From Charina bottae (lineage: Eukaryota; Chordata; Lepidosauria; Squamata; Charinaidae): DNA of 64,000 bases. Of the stretch, positions 35,953-47,576 are shown one piece after another. Each line of letters starts with the position of its first letter. Positions within the stretch are counted from its first letter, which is position 1. The notes beneath the pieces were generated by a model. It saw only the letters and a list, made by a program, of their open reading frames with translations, ran no database searches and was not told the DNA's origin. A program made the translations under genes and the position numbers. The stretch is from the NCBI GenBank assembly GCA_023362775.1, contig JALMGJ010000008.1, forward strand, positions 37,250,501 to 37,314,500, in the 5' to 3' direction.

Positions 35953-36136
35953 CAGTGCTTTCCAAACTGTGTGTCGCGACACAACCCAGAAGTGGCAAGG
36001 GCGCGCCGCTGCCGTGCACAGTGGCGGCGGCGCACCATCAGTGCTTCCGGGTTTTACCGCAAAACACGAGGCCGCCGCCGCTGCCGCCCCCGCCACCGTT
36101 GGTGTGTCGCCAGCAGCGGGAGTTTGGAAAGCACTG
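35953..36136. mobile_element. hAT MITE, CAGAGCTTTCCAAACT family, short
   Basis: CAGTGCTTTCCAAACTGTGT to GGGAGTTTGGAAAGCACTG. Target duplication ATCTAAAG (35945-35952 and 36137-36144). GC-rich interior with CCGCCGCCGCTGCCGCC. Confidence 0.9.
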
Positions 36137-36144
36137 ATCTAAAG

Positions 36145-36498
36145 AGTGTAAGCCACTTTGAGGCCACTGCTGCTCTTTAATCTCCTTTTTCTCCTATTCA
36201 CAATTTTTATCTGCATCTGTCTTGTGTCATGCCTAGAAGAAATGGAATTCCTAGGCTTATGAGCACACCCATGTGAAGGAAAAGCTAATGTCTGTATGTG
36301 ATGCTTCTTAACAAGCCAGACATATGCTATAGTACTTTGTTATGCTGCAATTTGAAATTGATAATGCAATCTCCAGATTCAAAACCCACAGATAGGGGAT
36401 GAGGGGACTGGGCAGTGTTTGAGTACATCTGCCTCAAATACTACACATGAGTTTGTTCCTCACATCAGGATAATGTGGTTTGTAAGTCATCACTGATA
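36145..36498. other. No gene seen
   Basis: Spacer between two hAT copies, with nothing recognised. Confidence 0.45.
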
Positions 36499-36506
36499 GT
36501 TTATTG

Positions 36507-36796
36507 CATAGCTTTCCAAACTGTGTGTTGCGTCAAAACCCGGAAGTGTTGATGGCGCGCGGCAGCGGCGGGCCATCAGCACTTCCGGGTTTTCGCATGG
36601 CACACCAGGACACTGCTGCCGCCACTGCTGCAGCGCACAAAAGTCCAAAAGTGCTGCAACAGCAACGGCGCACAAAAACCCAGCAGCGCCGTGGCGGCGC
36701 TGCTTCCGGGTTTTTGTGCGCCACCACCACAACGCTTCCAGGTTTTTGCGCGCCGCCGTTGGTGTGTCGCCAACGGGAAAACTTTGGAAAGCCCTG
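36507..36796. mobile_element. hAT MITE, CAGAGCTTTCCAAACT family
   Basis: CATAGCTTTCCAAACTGTGT to AACTTTGGAAAGCCCTG. Target duplication GTTTATTG (36499-36506 and 36797-36804). Interior with CACTTCCGGGTTTT blocks and CGCCGTTGGTGTGTCGCC near the right end. It is inserted in an unclassified AAACCATGGTT-type repeat. Confidence 0.9.
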
Positions 36797-36804
36797 GTTT
36801 ATTG

Positions 36805-37441
36805 TGTAGTGTAAATTCAGCCCAATGTGGTTTATTGAATAAGCCATGGTTAACCAAATGTAATGGGTGAACCCAGAGTTTCACTTATTTCACACAACTA
36901 ACCTCAGGAGACTGGATATTGGAAATATGCATTCAAGGCACATTCCCCAAATTGGTGTCCTCCAGATGGGTTAGTCCAAACTCCCATCATTCTCCACCTT
37001 TAAAAAGGCAGCTTTTTATCACATACAATGACATCTTAAGGTGGCTTGAGTGCATTTTGTGGCTTGGTTTGAAAATTGCCCCAAGCCATGATTTATTGCA
37101 TAAATCATAACTGGCCACATTCATGCAACATGCTAGGAGATAAACCATGAAGTACCAACAACTATGTCTGGGTTCATACAATGTGTTAAGCCAAAATCAA
37201 GCAAACTGCATTAAGTTTTAGCACTATGTGTAAGACCAACGACTGTAACTGAGTCTTTCTGGGGCACAGTCCCTCATATATGTCTGCAGAAAAGAGAATA
37301 GAGGGTTGTTTTTTTTAAGTAAACAGACTCAGGGTGTTCAAGATGCCATAGCACCATCTGAATTTCAATATCTTCACTTAAAATACTACTTGAGACCTAG
37401 GTAGGTGCCAGCCATCCTAGGCACTTCAGAACATTCAATAT
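36805..37441. other. Unclassified dispersed repeat, no gene
   Basis: Contains GTGGTTTATTGAATAAGCCA and TTGCATAAATCATAACTGGC, part of a recurring family also seen near 13500, 43980-44340, 49690-50095 and 61140-61380. No gene was seen. Confidence 0.4.
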
Positions 37442-37449
37442 CACTAGAG

Positions 37450-37716
37450 CAGGGTTTCTTCTTGGGTTCCGTGAGAGGTCACTAGGGGTTCCCTGGGGAA
37501 TCACGATTTACTTAAAAAAATATTTCAAATTCAGACTTCACATTAAAGAGGTAAGTTTCACTGTTGATGCATACAGTATATACAGGCCTACCCATGAAAC
37601 GAATATAGTAATTTTGTAACTTCTGGCCTATATTTGAGCCTGAATTTGCAGGGGTTCCCCGAGGCCTGAAAAATATTTCAAGGGTTCCTCCAGGGTCGAA
37701 AGGTTGAGAAAGGCTG
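37450..37716. mobile_element. Charlie-like hAT element
   Basis: CAGGGTTTCTTCTTGGGTTC to AAAGGTTGAGAAAGGCTG. Target duplication CACTAGAG (37442-37449 and 37717-37724). It lines up with 21916-22502 minus its nested insertion. Confidence 0.85.
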
Positions 37717-37724
37717 CACTAGAG

Positions 37725-38522
37725 GATTTAACATATTTTTAACAAAATATTTAGTGTCTAATAGCTATTTATAAAATGGTTGTTAGAATATAGTAAATTA
37801 AATATTCAAGACTAGAGGAGACATGGACATTTGGAATGCCAAATAGGAATGCCTAAGACTTTTCAAAAAGAAATTGCTAATTCAGCTAATTACTGTAGAT
37901 GTGGCATTCAAAATGCAAAACTGGTTGCGATTCATGTGCTATATTGTCTCTCCTTTTGACAGAAACTGTTTCCCATGCTAACTTTGTTCTGCAAAATTCA
38001 TGGGTTTTTGTGGATGCTGATGTTATTCTGAATTAAATGCCAATGGTTTGGAAAATAATAGGACAATAGAAATTCAATTCCCATTTGTACAAATGGTTAA
38101 TTAAATGATAAAGATTAATCATGTAATTCTATAACATCAATATATGCACAAAGCTAGTTTTGTTTAGCACAGAAGCAATGTGCTTTATTGGCTTTTTCTT
38201 TTTCTTTTACTATGATCAAAATGTAGCAATACCTTCATTTGCTTTTGTTTTAATGCATGCTTCATTCACTGTTCTTTTACTGTAATTTCTTTTGTATTCT
38301 ATTCCTTGCAAATGACAATAAAGCAAAGTACACCGCATGGATTAGATTTTTTTTTATGACATTGGGGAAAGGAGCTGTTCTTAAAAACAAACATTGTTTT
38401 TTAAAGGTTTATCCATGAATGTTAAATATACCAGTCCAGCTGCATATTACTATTTTGTGGAATCTCAAACTCTCTCTCTCTCAGTCCAAACTGTCCTTGA
38501 ATCCATTTGCTGCAGATCCAGT
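37725..38522. other. No gene seen
   Basis: AT-rich unique-looking DNA with an AATAAAG motif near 38316. No frame supports a gene. Confidence 0.45.
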
Positions 38523-38530
38523 GATTAATG

Positions 38531-39320
38531 CAGAGCTTTCCAAACTTTTCATGTTGGTGACACACTTTTTAGACATGCATCATTTCGTGACACACTCTTA
38601 CAGCAGGGCATCATTTCGCGACACACTCTTACAGCAGGGCACAAGGCAGGCACTAGGACCTGTGCGGAATCACAGCAGGTTTGGAGGCAGCAAGGCACAA
38701 GGCAGGCACTAGGACCTGCGTGGAATCCTGGCAGGGCAGGTTTCGAGGCAGCAAGGCACAAGGCAGGCACTAGGACCTGTGCGGAATCACAGCAGGTTTG
38801 GAGGCAGCCAGGCACAAGGCAGGCACTAGGACCTGCATGGAATCCTGGCAGGGCAGGTTTGGAGGCAGCAAGGCACAAGGCAGGCACTAGGACCTGTGCG
38901 GAATCACAGCAGGTTTGGAGGCAGCCAGGCACAAGGCAGGCACTAGGACCTGCGTGGAATCCTGGCAGGGCAGGTTTGGAGGCAGCAAGGCACAAGGCAG
39001 GCACTAGGACCTGTGCGGAATCACATCTTACCCAATTAGCAAAAGACTAATATAGAGGATCCCAAACAGTCTTCCTGAGGCATGAATGCTCCCTGCCTGG
39101 GATGTCAAAAGCTTGGATACATTAGGACAGAGCTTTCCAAACTTTTCCTGTTGGTGACACACTTTTTAGACATGCATCATTTCGCGACACACTCTTACAG
39201 CAGGGCACAAGGCAGGCACTAGGACCTGTGTGGAAGCAAGGAGGCAGCAGCAGCCGCGACACACCCAGACACTGCAGCCGACACACTAATGTGTCCCGAC
39301 ACACAGTTTGGAAAGCTCTG
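38531..39320. mobile_element. Composite hAT MITE with two left ends
   Basis: Flanked by an exact target duplication GATTAATG (38523-38530 and 39321-39328). A left terminus CAGAGCTTTCCAAACTTTTC lies at 38531, and a second left terminus at 39128 precedes the shared right end GTTTGGAAAGCTCTG. Between them are six to seven direct repeats carrying GCACAAGGCAGGCACTAGGA (to about 39026) and about 100 bp of unrelated sequence. It looks like two related elements joined. Confidence 0.85.
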
Positions 39321-39328
39321 GATTAATG

Positions 39329-40612
39329 GCTTAGGCTCCATGGAGTCAAAGAGCGACAGAACACAGCTATTGCAAAATTCATAGCTATATGATATCTTTA
39401 TTAAGATCAGCCAAAATACACAAAGGAGTGTGCAACCTATTGAGTTCTCCGAAACTCTTCATCAACCCCCGTTTTAGTAACTCAAAAACTCGCATATGCT
39501 TCTGGGTTGCTTCCGCGGGTCCTAATAAAGGAATTGCTGGGAATTTTGGTTTTGTTTTTCCGTGAACTAACAGGGCTGTTCAGCTTTTGCAGAAATCTTT
39601 TATGAATAACTGCCAAGAAGCCCAGTAACAAGTGAACAGAGGGGAACAGCTGGGTGCAAGACTGAAGAAGCGACCTCTAGTGCTCAATTCCAGAGATGCC
39701 TTTTGCTCAAGGCACTCAACTTTTTAACAAAAGTTGCTAAACACAACAATAATTGCAATAACAAATATTACACCATCACAACGAGCCGAACTCTACCTTA
39801 CCACACCACTAATTTCATCACTTGGCGGATTATTTACTTCTGCATTTAGCATTCATTTCGAGGCTGCAACCATATCATTACCCCAACAGTAAATGCCACA
39901 CCATTTCACTTTCAGTATGCTGATGCAATTCTCTAAGTATGCCAACAGAACCCTCTATCAGAGATGCACAACTTGGAATCTGCAAGTCCCTATATGGTTT
40001 CTCCAACCCTTGGGAAGAGCCTTCAGCAGCCCTTGAAGACCCCTTTAACTTATCATTTTTGAAAAGATAGAGGGAAATGATTAAGTACCTGGAAATTCAC
40101 TGTATTAACTATTTTTAGTACTTGCAATGCACTTTGAAATATATTTAAGTTTCATTGCTGCTTTGGGTCCTACTTTTTGTGTGTGTCTTGGCCCCACTAA
40201 GACAAACTGCCCAATCCCTTTTATGGAAGGTAACCTCCAGGGTTGGTCTCAAATGAAATAGCCTTGAACATCCCTGAGATTCATAATTGGCAACAGTGTT
40301 TTGCCCTGTTCTTGCTCTGCTCTATATCTACATAGATTCAGTGGAGTGATTCTACTTTCTAAGAGATTATATATAATAATCAAAAAAGTTTACGAAATAC
40401 AATTCAACATAATGTCTTCCAAGGTTCTGAAATCTATTTTGCATTGTGGCCGAACGGAGATTGACAGGCGCTTGACTGTGCACCCTTGCTACACAATTGG
40501 TGAACACAGACACCACAAATATCAGCTTATTCCTCAGTGAGTCCCACACCTCTACTGCACCAAGAAGAGGAACTGATCACCACATTCCAAACTAAGTGCA
40601 CCCATGGCAACC
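39329..40612. other. No gene seen
   Basis: About 1.3 kb unique-looking. Short frames near 40301-40549 overlap on both strands and have no recognisable domain. Confidence 0.45.
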
Positions 40613-40620
40613 ACATAGGG

Positions 40621-40982
40621 CAGGGGTCCCCAACCTGTGGGCCGCGGCCTGTTAGGAAGTGGGCTGCACAGGTGAGCGGTGGTGGTCCATGCGATTGGCT
40701 CCCACCTGCAAACCCCACCCCCGTCCACACGATTGGCTCCCGCCTGCAAACCCCACCCCCGTCCACACGATTGGCTCCCGCCTGCAAACCCCACCCCCGT
40801 CCGCACGATTGGCTCCCGCCTGCAAACCCCACCCCCCGTCCGCGCAATTGGCTCCAGCCTGCAAACCCCGCCCCCTGGTCCACGCAATTGGCTCCTGCCT
40901 GCAAACCTCACCCACCCACCCATCCGTGGAAAAATTGTCTTCCACGACCGGTCCCTGGTGCCAGAAAGGTTGGGTACCCCTG
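40621..40982. mobile_element. hAT element with GC-box/CCAAT minisatellite
   Basis: Begins CAGGGGTCCCCAACCTGTGG and ends GGTTGGGTACCCCTG. Target duplication ACATAGGG (40613-40620 and 40983-40990). It is the 29956 element in reverse orientation, with about six 37-bp units reading GATTGGCTCCCGCCTGCAAA and CCCCACCCCCGTCC. Confidence 0.9.
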
Positions 40983-41190
40983 ACATAGGGTATAAGGCAA
41001 TTTGTGCCTGGGAGAAAAGAAGTGTCTTTCTTTTAGCTTAAGGAAATTTAAGTGGAGCACATATTGGAGCATATATTGTTATGTATAACCTAAGAATGTA
41101 AAAGCTGAAGCTAGTAGATTGTATCCATCGAAGAGAATATTTGTAGCTCAGGGTTGAACTGTGGAGTCCTTGGTGCTCTCTGAGCCTTGT

Positions 41191-41243
41191 TTTCTTGCAG
41201 ACGTTTCATTGCCAGACTAGGCAGCATCTTCAGTGCGAAAAGG
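41191..41243 (-). ncRNA. Hammerhead-like ribozyme motif (PLE)
   Basis: Minus strand: TTTTCGCA, CTGAAGA, a GCC/GGC stem around TAGTCT, TGAAACGTC, then TGCAAGAAAAC. The outer parts can pair (GCA with TGC, TTTT with AAAA) as stem I. One helix II position is mismatched in this copy. Confidence 0.5.
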
Positions 41244-41292
41244 GAGTGGGACTTGCTCTCTGTTTATATACCATGGCTTGTCCTGCTTTTCA

Positions 41293-41350
41293 GATTTTCG
41301 CACTGAAGATGTTGCCTAGTCTGGCAATGAAACGTCTGCAAGAAAACAAC
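41293..41350 (+). ncRNA. Hammerhead-like ribozyme motif (PLE)
   Basis: TTTTCGCA, CTGAAGA (41303-41309), stem TTGCC/GGCAA with loop TAGTCT, then GAAACGTC and TGCAAGAAAAC. The core boxes and all three helices can be drawn, with a minimal ACGT stem III. One extra nucleotide sits before helix II. Confidence 0.55.
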
Positions 41351-41391
41351 AAGGCTCAGAGAGCACCAAGGACTCCACAGACTGTATCCAT

Positions 41392-41990
41392 ATTGGGAGA
41401 ATGACTCAACTCAGAAAACCTGACTTTCAAAGCAGTCAAAGTAACCATGAAAAAAAAAGTTCAGAATGAAGAGACACTTTGAACAAAACTTGTCAACAAA
41501 TCCGGGGCACGTTTCTCTTGCAATTCATTCTGCAGGCAGCCAAGTAAACACGAAACGTCATGCATGCGCTGCATAAATAATAATGCGAAATCCAGCACAT
41601 GCGCGCGTGCACACACACACACCCCTTCTAGCAAAGACTCCAAAACGTCCGTCTCTCCCCCGCAAAGAGATCTGCATACAAATGTCCGGCACGACTCGAC
41701 TGTCATTTGCTTAACTTTGAAAAGCAATTATCCCAGGTAGCGCACCGCTTAGGATTAGCAAAGGAAGGCGCAAAGGCGCTCTCAAGAAAGAAAAGTTGGA
41801 ACAAACAAGGAAGGGAGGGGGGAGGGAGGGGGGAGGGGAGGGGAGGGGAGGGGGAGGGAGCATTTCTTGAACCCAATGCTCTTTTTCCTCCTTTCCTACA
41901 GAAATGGAATCTTCGTTCTCTGCAAGCCAGAAAGAGAAGCGTTCTCATTTTTAGTAAGAATTTATTAAAGAAAGAAAAATGGTCTCTCAC
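41392..41990. other. No gene; GGGA-rich microsatellite at 41813-41860
   Basis: Leads into the 42-kb promoter region. The purine repeat at 41813-41860 is low complexity and generates spurious frames. As read on the minus strand this is likely the start of intron 1. Confidence 0.5.
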
Positions 41991-42200
41991 CTTGGCTAAA
42001 TCCATGCAATTCCCATCGGGGGGCGAGAGAGTAATAACGGGGTGCCTTGAGCGTCCTCCCCACCCCTCAAGCCAGCCGAGGCAGGTGAAGTGGGCGGGGA
42101 GAAGAAACAAAGTTATTTTACGTTGGTCTTGTTCGCTTTCTTGCTCGCGCTCTCTCTCCAGCCTGGAGCTGTTACGGGAGCAGCAGCTGGAACTTCGTCA
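41991..42200 (-). other. Candidate non-coding first exon with splice donor
   Basis: On the minus strand GATTTAGCCAAG is followed by GTGAGAGACC, a consensus donor at 41991. The only nearby ATG (MDLAK) would run into a stop if joined to the exon at 27398, so this is best read as 5' UTR. The transcription start is not defined, so the right boundary is a guess. Confidence 0.45.
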
Positions 42201-42420
42201 CGTGGACAGAGGCTGGCCCAGCACTCTCGGGATTGGCCCTCCGAAGCCGACGACCAGGGAGCAAAGCCCGACAGGTTCTAGCCCCGCCCACTTAGGCTTT
42301 GACACCGACCCCCGGCAGCCGCCGAAGCGTCTCCAGAAAAAGCCGAAGAGTTCGGTTCTGTCGAGGCGCAAAACGCGGCATTGCACAGACCGTTCGTAAC
42401 CCGAGTTGCGGGCGCAATGT
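42120..42420. promoter_or_regulatory. CpG-rich promoter
   Basis: Contains CTTCGTCACGTGGAC (E-box/CLEAR-like, about 42195), GGGATTGGCCCTCC (inverted CCAAT box, about 42229) and CCCCGCCCAC (GC box, about 42282), within a CpG-rich stretch lacking transposon ends. It fits a TATA-less promoter for the minus-strand exon. Plus-strand activity is also possible. Confidence 0.55.
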
Positions 42421-42429
42421 TCTCAAAGA

Positions 42430-42993
42430 CAGGAATGCGTAGCTAGGTTTGTAAGATTAACCCCAACATTCAAAAGCCTCAATGATTTTATAATGCATTT
42501 TTTAGTTTTATAATGCAATGATTTTGTAACGCAAAATATGATATATATTACAAATATATACATATCCAAAAAGAGCATTGTGAGCTCATATGCATTCACT
42601 CATCTTTATGTAGAGTAGGGTTCCTAAACTTTTTGCCATCACACCGCCCTTTAGGGGAATCTTAATGTACAGTACACACCTCCCCTAAAAATCCAAACAC
42701 CAAAATGAACAATGAAAACAATACAACGAAACATATTTAATCAAGACATAAAAATTTTAAAAAAGCAAAGTTTGTGCCTCTGCCACCACCACGTTACCCA
42801 CTTGAAACTAGTATTTGGAGAAAGGTGGATTTATTGTAACAACGGACAACGAAAAGGTTCTTCACACCTCCCCTGGATTCTGTCTGCAACTCCCCGAGGG
42901 AGGTACACCGCACAGTTCAACTCTGGTGAACCTTTGCAAGCTATGGTTGTCAGTTGCAAATATACAGGTAATACCTCCCTGTCTTCCTTTGCA
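42430..42993. other. No gene; possible decayed hAT
   Basis: TAGGGTTCCTAAACTTTTTG at 42617 looks like the left end of a hAT-type element, but no matching right end or duplication was found. Confidence 0.35.
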
Positions 42994-43001
42994 CTACAGA
43001 T

Positions 43002-43127
43002 CAGTGTTTCTCAACCCTGGCAACTTTAAGATGTGTGGACTTCTACTCCCAGAATTCCCCAGTCAGCTGGGGAATTCTGGGAGTAGAAGCCCACACATCT
43101 TAAAGTTGCCAAGGCTGAGAAACTCTG
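43002..43127. mobile_element. Palindromic hAT-type MITE
   Basis: CAGTGTTTCTCAACCCTGGC to AAGGCTGAGAAACTCTG. Flanks CTACAGAT and CTGTAGAT differ at two bases. Confidence 0.8.
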
Positions 43128-43135
43128 CTGTAGAT

Positions 43136-43470
43136 TCTCATCTCTGCTATGTACCAAGCCTGGATAATTTTGGCATCTTGTCTGAGCACAACTCATGGTG
43201 GGATATAGGAACCGTTGTCCTTACCAAGTAGCATTACATTAAAAAAAGACTTAAAATCCCTCCAAATTATGTTTTCTGTCTTGAAGGAATATTCCACCAC
43301 TGTAAAAATATATCAGGCTTACTGTTATTTATGCCATTTTACTCTGAGGTTCAACCAGCAGTATGGAAAAATGGGAGTTAGGAAGGAAATTTGAGAAGAG
43401 AACAGCTGGTGCCCAGGGACAGATTTTCACAAACTTATCGTGATACCAGAACAAACTAACCTTGGGAGAA
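43136..43470. other. No gene seen
   Basis: Short unique-looking stretch. Confidence 0.45.
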
Positions 43471-43485
43471 AGAAAAAAAGATAAG

Positions 43486-43676
43486 TCTGTAGCTTGAATC
43501 ATGTCAACTGGATTTCTATTTTCTTAATGGAAACGTTTCGCTCCTTATCCAAGGGGCTTCTTCAGTCTCAGACTGAATTAAGAAATTAAGAAAATTACAT
43601 TAAGAAAATAGACATCCAGTTGACATGATTCAAGCTACAGACAATTCCACCTGGATGACTGAGAACCTTCATAGAT
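43486..43676. mobile_element. Penelope-like element terminal repeat
   Basis: Begins TCTGTAGCTTGAATCATGTC and ends with the complement plus GACTGAGAACCTTCAT, as in the 4591 copy. A 15-bp duplication AGAAAAAAAGATAAG flanks it (43471-43485 and 43677-43691). The middle is deleted relative to 4591. Confidence 0.75.
43527..43572 (-). ncRNA. Hammerhead-like ribozyme motif (PLE)
   Basis: Minus strand: CTGAAGA, stem GCCCCTT/AAGGAGC, then GAAACGTTT. One C·A mismatch in helix II compared with the 4765 copy. Confidence 0.45.
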
Positions 43677-43691
43677 AGAAAAAAAGATAAG

Positions 43692-44548
43692 CTATTCTGT
43701 TTCCAAGAGAGGCAAAATAATATTTCAAAGCTTTTTCTATCCAAAACTCTGCTTTCAGAGGGATCGTTTTCTCCCAAGCAATATTGCTCTGGAACTGATA
43801 AAAAAATCCACAGGAGAATCAGGAATAAGGAAAGATAGGTGTGCAAATTAATTACATCGGAAAAACGGTACTTTTAAGATCAAGTACGTAAAATGACTGG
43901 GTTCAGTCATTGTTCTAAGTTTTCAGACCACTTTGCTTTAGTGATAGCTTATGATTTGGTATAATGGCTTATTCTAATATGGTTTAAAGCAAACCATGGC
44001 TACTGCAATGTGTAAGTCCAATCAGTGTAAGGTTAAAAAAAGATAGTTATGAGGCAAATGAGCTTTTTAAGGCAGCCTTTCCCAATCAGAATGTGCTGCC
44101 TTTCACTTCCTATAATCCTTAGCCAGGATTATGCTAGTTAGAAATCATGAGGGTTCTGGATAGCAGCTTGGAGAAGGTTGTTCTTACAACCTTGTGACTA
44201 TAAAAAGCTGCAGAAGTTATAACATTAAACTTGCCTGACCCAATGACTGAGCCCCCACAGCACACTACTTCATAGTTTAACTATGGTTTGACGAATAAGC
44301 CACAATGTTGTGGTTCCACATTGACTAAGCCATAAGATCTTGGCTTACAGACTATATGGGTTGAGTTTGCACAAAACATGAACTCAAAACCAAACCAACA
44401 AACAAAATCCCACGGCTAAGCCTGGTGGGCAAACCTGGCCAGTATCTTGATCGCAAGATTGGTGGTGAAGAAAGCATGGGAACTCTTAAGCATCACTTCA
44501 TGGTTGAAGGGCTCCTAGCCCTTCAGTGGTGTGGTGTCTATGTGATGT
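43692..44548. other. Unclassified dispersed repeat, no gene
   Basis: Positions 43900-44400 contain several AAACCATGGC and ATAGTTTAACTATGGTTT motifs of the unclassified family. A decayed MITE may lie at 44070-44180. Confidence 0.4.
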
Positions 44549-45345
44549 TTGTTTATTTATTTATTTGTCAAATTTATCACCGCCCATCTCCCCCGGAAGA
44601 GGGACTCTGGGCGGTTTACAGTAAAAACACAATTAATTAAAATACAGTTATAAATACAATAAATAGCTATAAGATTATAAAATGTAATAAAATCCAGATG
44701 GCAGAGGTTCTTCTTCAGTCCATGAGTAAAAAGGGCCACTCTCGGGCTGTTCCAGGGAGCTAGCCATCCCCAGGAGTGAACACTGTCCTTCCCGCTCCAG
44801 GCATGTTGACAAAACCAGGTTTTGAGTTTTTTTCGGAAGTCCAGGAGAGAGGGGATCTGTCTTACCTCCGGGGGAAGAATGTTCCAAAGGGCCGGGGCTA
44901 TTGCAGAGAAGGCCCGCTTCCGTGACCCCGCCAGATGGAATTCTTCAACAGAGGGGGTCCGGAACATGCCCTCTCTGCATGCCCGGGTGGGACGGGTCGA
45001 TGTAATGGGGATGAGACGGTCCCTTAGGTAACCTGGACCCATGCCATGTAGGGCTTTAAAGGTCATAACCAACACCTTGAATTGGACCCGGAAGCAAACT
45101 GGAACCCAGTGCAGCTCAAGCAGCAGGGGTGTTACATGTGTCCGCCTTGGGACACCCAAGATTGCCCGCGCGGCTGCATTTTGGACCAGCTGTAGCTTCC
45201 GGATATTCTTCAAGGGTAGCCCCATGTAGAGCGCGTTACACTAGTCTATATGGGAGATAACCAGGGCATGAGTGACCATTCGAAGGGCCTCTCGTTCCAG
45301 GAAGAACTCATGCTTCTTCCACAATTTCCCAAACTTTCTGGTAAG
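44549..45345 (-). mobile_element. L2/CR1-clade LINE, 3' part
   Basis: One long minus-strand frame (44557-45225) encodes KLQLVQNAAARAILGVP, TPLLLELHWVPVCFRVQFK, ALHGMGPGYLRDRLIP, and FSAIAPALWNILPPEVRQ. This is the C-terminal part of an L2-type reverse transcriptase protein. The 3' end reads ACCGCCCAGAGTCCCTCTTC into a TAAATAAATAAA tail. Upstream of 45225 it continues to about 45345. It is the best preserved of the three copies in the window. Confidence 0.85.
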
Positions 45346-47576
45346 AAGGCCATTTCTCTTTCCCCAAAGTTTGCTTTTAATAATCTCCAATGAATCAGCA
45401 CAAAGGATACTTCTGGTTGCTTCCTATTATTCTGTTCTTGTTCATTTATGCTATTCTTTTAATACAGAAGTATCTTTGTTGGTCCTCCTAGCAAATATGG
45501 GTCCTTGTTAATCTTCAATTAGAGTGGATTTAGACCAGGAGATTTCTATGACTTCCCTAGTAGCTTGACAGATGAGGAGGATCTGAAAAAAAATTAAAAC
45601 ACACCTCCAATACCGTTTACGGTATTCATAGCTTCAACGACCTCCAGCTTTGTTGAAAGATTGCCGAGTTGGTTTCTGTTCAGTTTTCACCCAACAAAGA
45701 ATCTGTGTTTCTAACAAAGAATGGAAATAGTTTTGATTTCAAACAGCTGGAATTTATATTCCCTTAACCAGGGAACATAATAAACTTGCTTGTTTATTCT
45801 TCACAGCAAGCTTTGGCAGGATCCCTAGTGCAATTTAACCCCATTACGCACCTCAGGAATCTTTAAACATTTTGGTCCAATGGAACATTGTTATTTTGAT
45901 TGTTTTTTATGGGCACTATACCTGCCATGGAGAGTTGGGGTTAATCCTTTTAGAGAACTGCTGTCAGGGAGGTATAGGCAGCCAAAAATACAGAAAATCA
46001 GATGGATCCCACAAGTCTTCCATTGGCAATACATGAGAAATTGAGATGTCTTTTCTCATTCCCTCCAACAATATAACCGCTTATAGATACGTCACGTCTC
46101 TTTCTTCTCTTCCCCCCATCTCCTTTTCTGGCTTCTAATCATCATGTCTGATGAGGAGTTACAACTTAACATTAGTTTTTTTAAATGTCAGATGGCTTAA
46201 CTGCTTAATAATTAGATTGCTTATTTCAAGTTTGCACAGGGGGGGCTGGGAGACTTCTTGCGCATTCAGAAATCACAGCGTTCCCACTTTCTTTTTAGCT
46301 TGATTGTGATCCTGAAGTGAATTCAAAACCACCACTTTACATTACTGTGGCATTTTCTACTTCCAAGTTTTCCTTTTTGCTTTCAACGGTTTATTTCTCA
46401 GCACTGGCAAAGAAGAAATGCTGGAGGAAGCAATATTTTGGGACGTGTCATCTGTGGAATCCATAATTGGATACTGGGTGCTCCCTCAGCTTAATAAAGC
46501 TATTCAAGTATGTCTTTCCTTTGGAATTTCACTCTGCCTTTCCAGCTGCTTTGGCCAATGCTGTTCCTTTGCTAGAATAACACTGAAAAACCAAACAAAC
46601 CCAGTTCTTGGCTTGCTTAAAGATTTGGCTGACAAAGTTGAAACCGAGGCAAATGGTGAACATTATGTTCCTTTACAACCTTGCTTTCTCCCTCTCAAGC
46701 TGTCTGCATGCATGGCAGCAAAGTTTATCTTCAAATGACAACGCCCTGTGTATGTGGGGATGAAGCAATACACTGATCTAGTTCCAATGCAGATGGCAGA
46801 AAATATTGTGGGCATCATTGGCTACCTTGCTAAGCAACCACTGGGGCACTAGCTTAACTCAAGGGCATTGCTCTCTCTATTTCCAGTGTTCAGAGGCCAT
46901 GGAATTATTTATGAGGCCAAAATTACATCACACCATTGCCAGCAGGATGCATCAGCAGGCAGCTGTACTTTTGCAGAAGAAATAACTTTAGGGGGGAAAT
47001 AACACTATGAATTGAGCACGATCATTGGCTTTGAGATGATGACTGCTGAGATGAAAAACAGGACACCAGAAGTAGGAACAGAATGGGCTGCCACCGTGAT
47101 GAATATTCTAACTCCAGAGGTGTTAATTTCAGTAATGTATAGATAGATATGGTTACACATCAGTGAAATATTTTCTGTGACTATTCAGATGCCATCATTT
47201 ACTGAAACTTTACATTGGATTTCTTTTTATGGTTATTACTCATGCAAAAAGTCAAAGTTTCTTTGCTAATGTATTTCCAAAGTAGACAACATTTGTGTAC
47301 TAAATATCTTCATACAGACATCTGCTATCATGTCAGTTTGAGCCAAACTTGACAACAAGCTCAAACTGACATGGCTTTCAGAGGAGACTAATTGCCACTT
47401 GATTCTACTTACTGCTCAAGCCTTCTGAGATATACGCTTCTGAGTACAAAACAAAAGTTAATTCAATTTCTATCCGGTTGATACAGTATTGAAGGATTTG
47501 GATTTCAGTGTTCCAAAGTTTGCAGGTTATGAGTTTGCAAAATATCAATTTGGTCTAACTTGTTGCCTTTCAGATC
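45346..47576. other. About 2.2 kb with no recognised feature
   Basis: A 106-codon plus frame at 46418-46738 has no domain, although TTTATTTCTCAG just upstream resembles an acceptor. An inverted repeat TGACATGGC...GCTCAAACTGACA sits near 47325-47372. Nothing here supports a gene. Confidence 0.4.

Larger units (their letters stand above)
41129..41382. mobile_element. Penelope-like element terminal repeats, inverted pair
   Basis: GGAGTCCTTGGTGCTCTCTG at the left and its complement at the right enclose two head-to-head hammerhead-like motifs. A 9-bp duplication TGTATCCAT flanks it (41120-41128 and 41383-41391). It contains no coding sequence. Confidence 0.75.

Noticed and set aside
40527..41041. 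Repetitive frames on both strands
   Set aside because: Same minisatellite inside the hAT at 40621-40982.
46418..46738. 106-codon plus frame after an acceptor-like TTTATTTCTCAG
   Set aside because: No domain, hydrophobic and cysteine-rich by chance, no supporting exon nearby.
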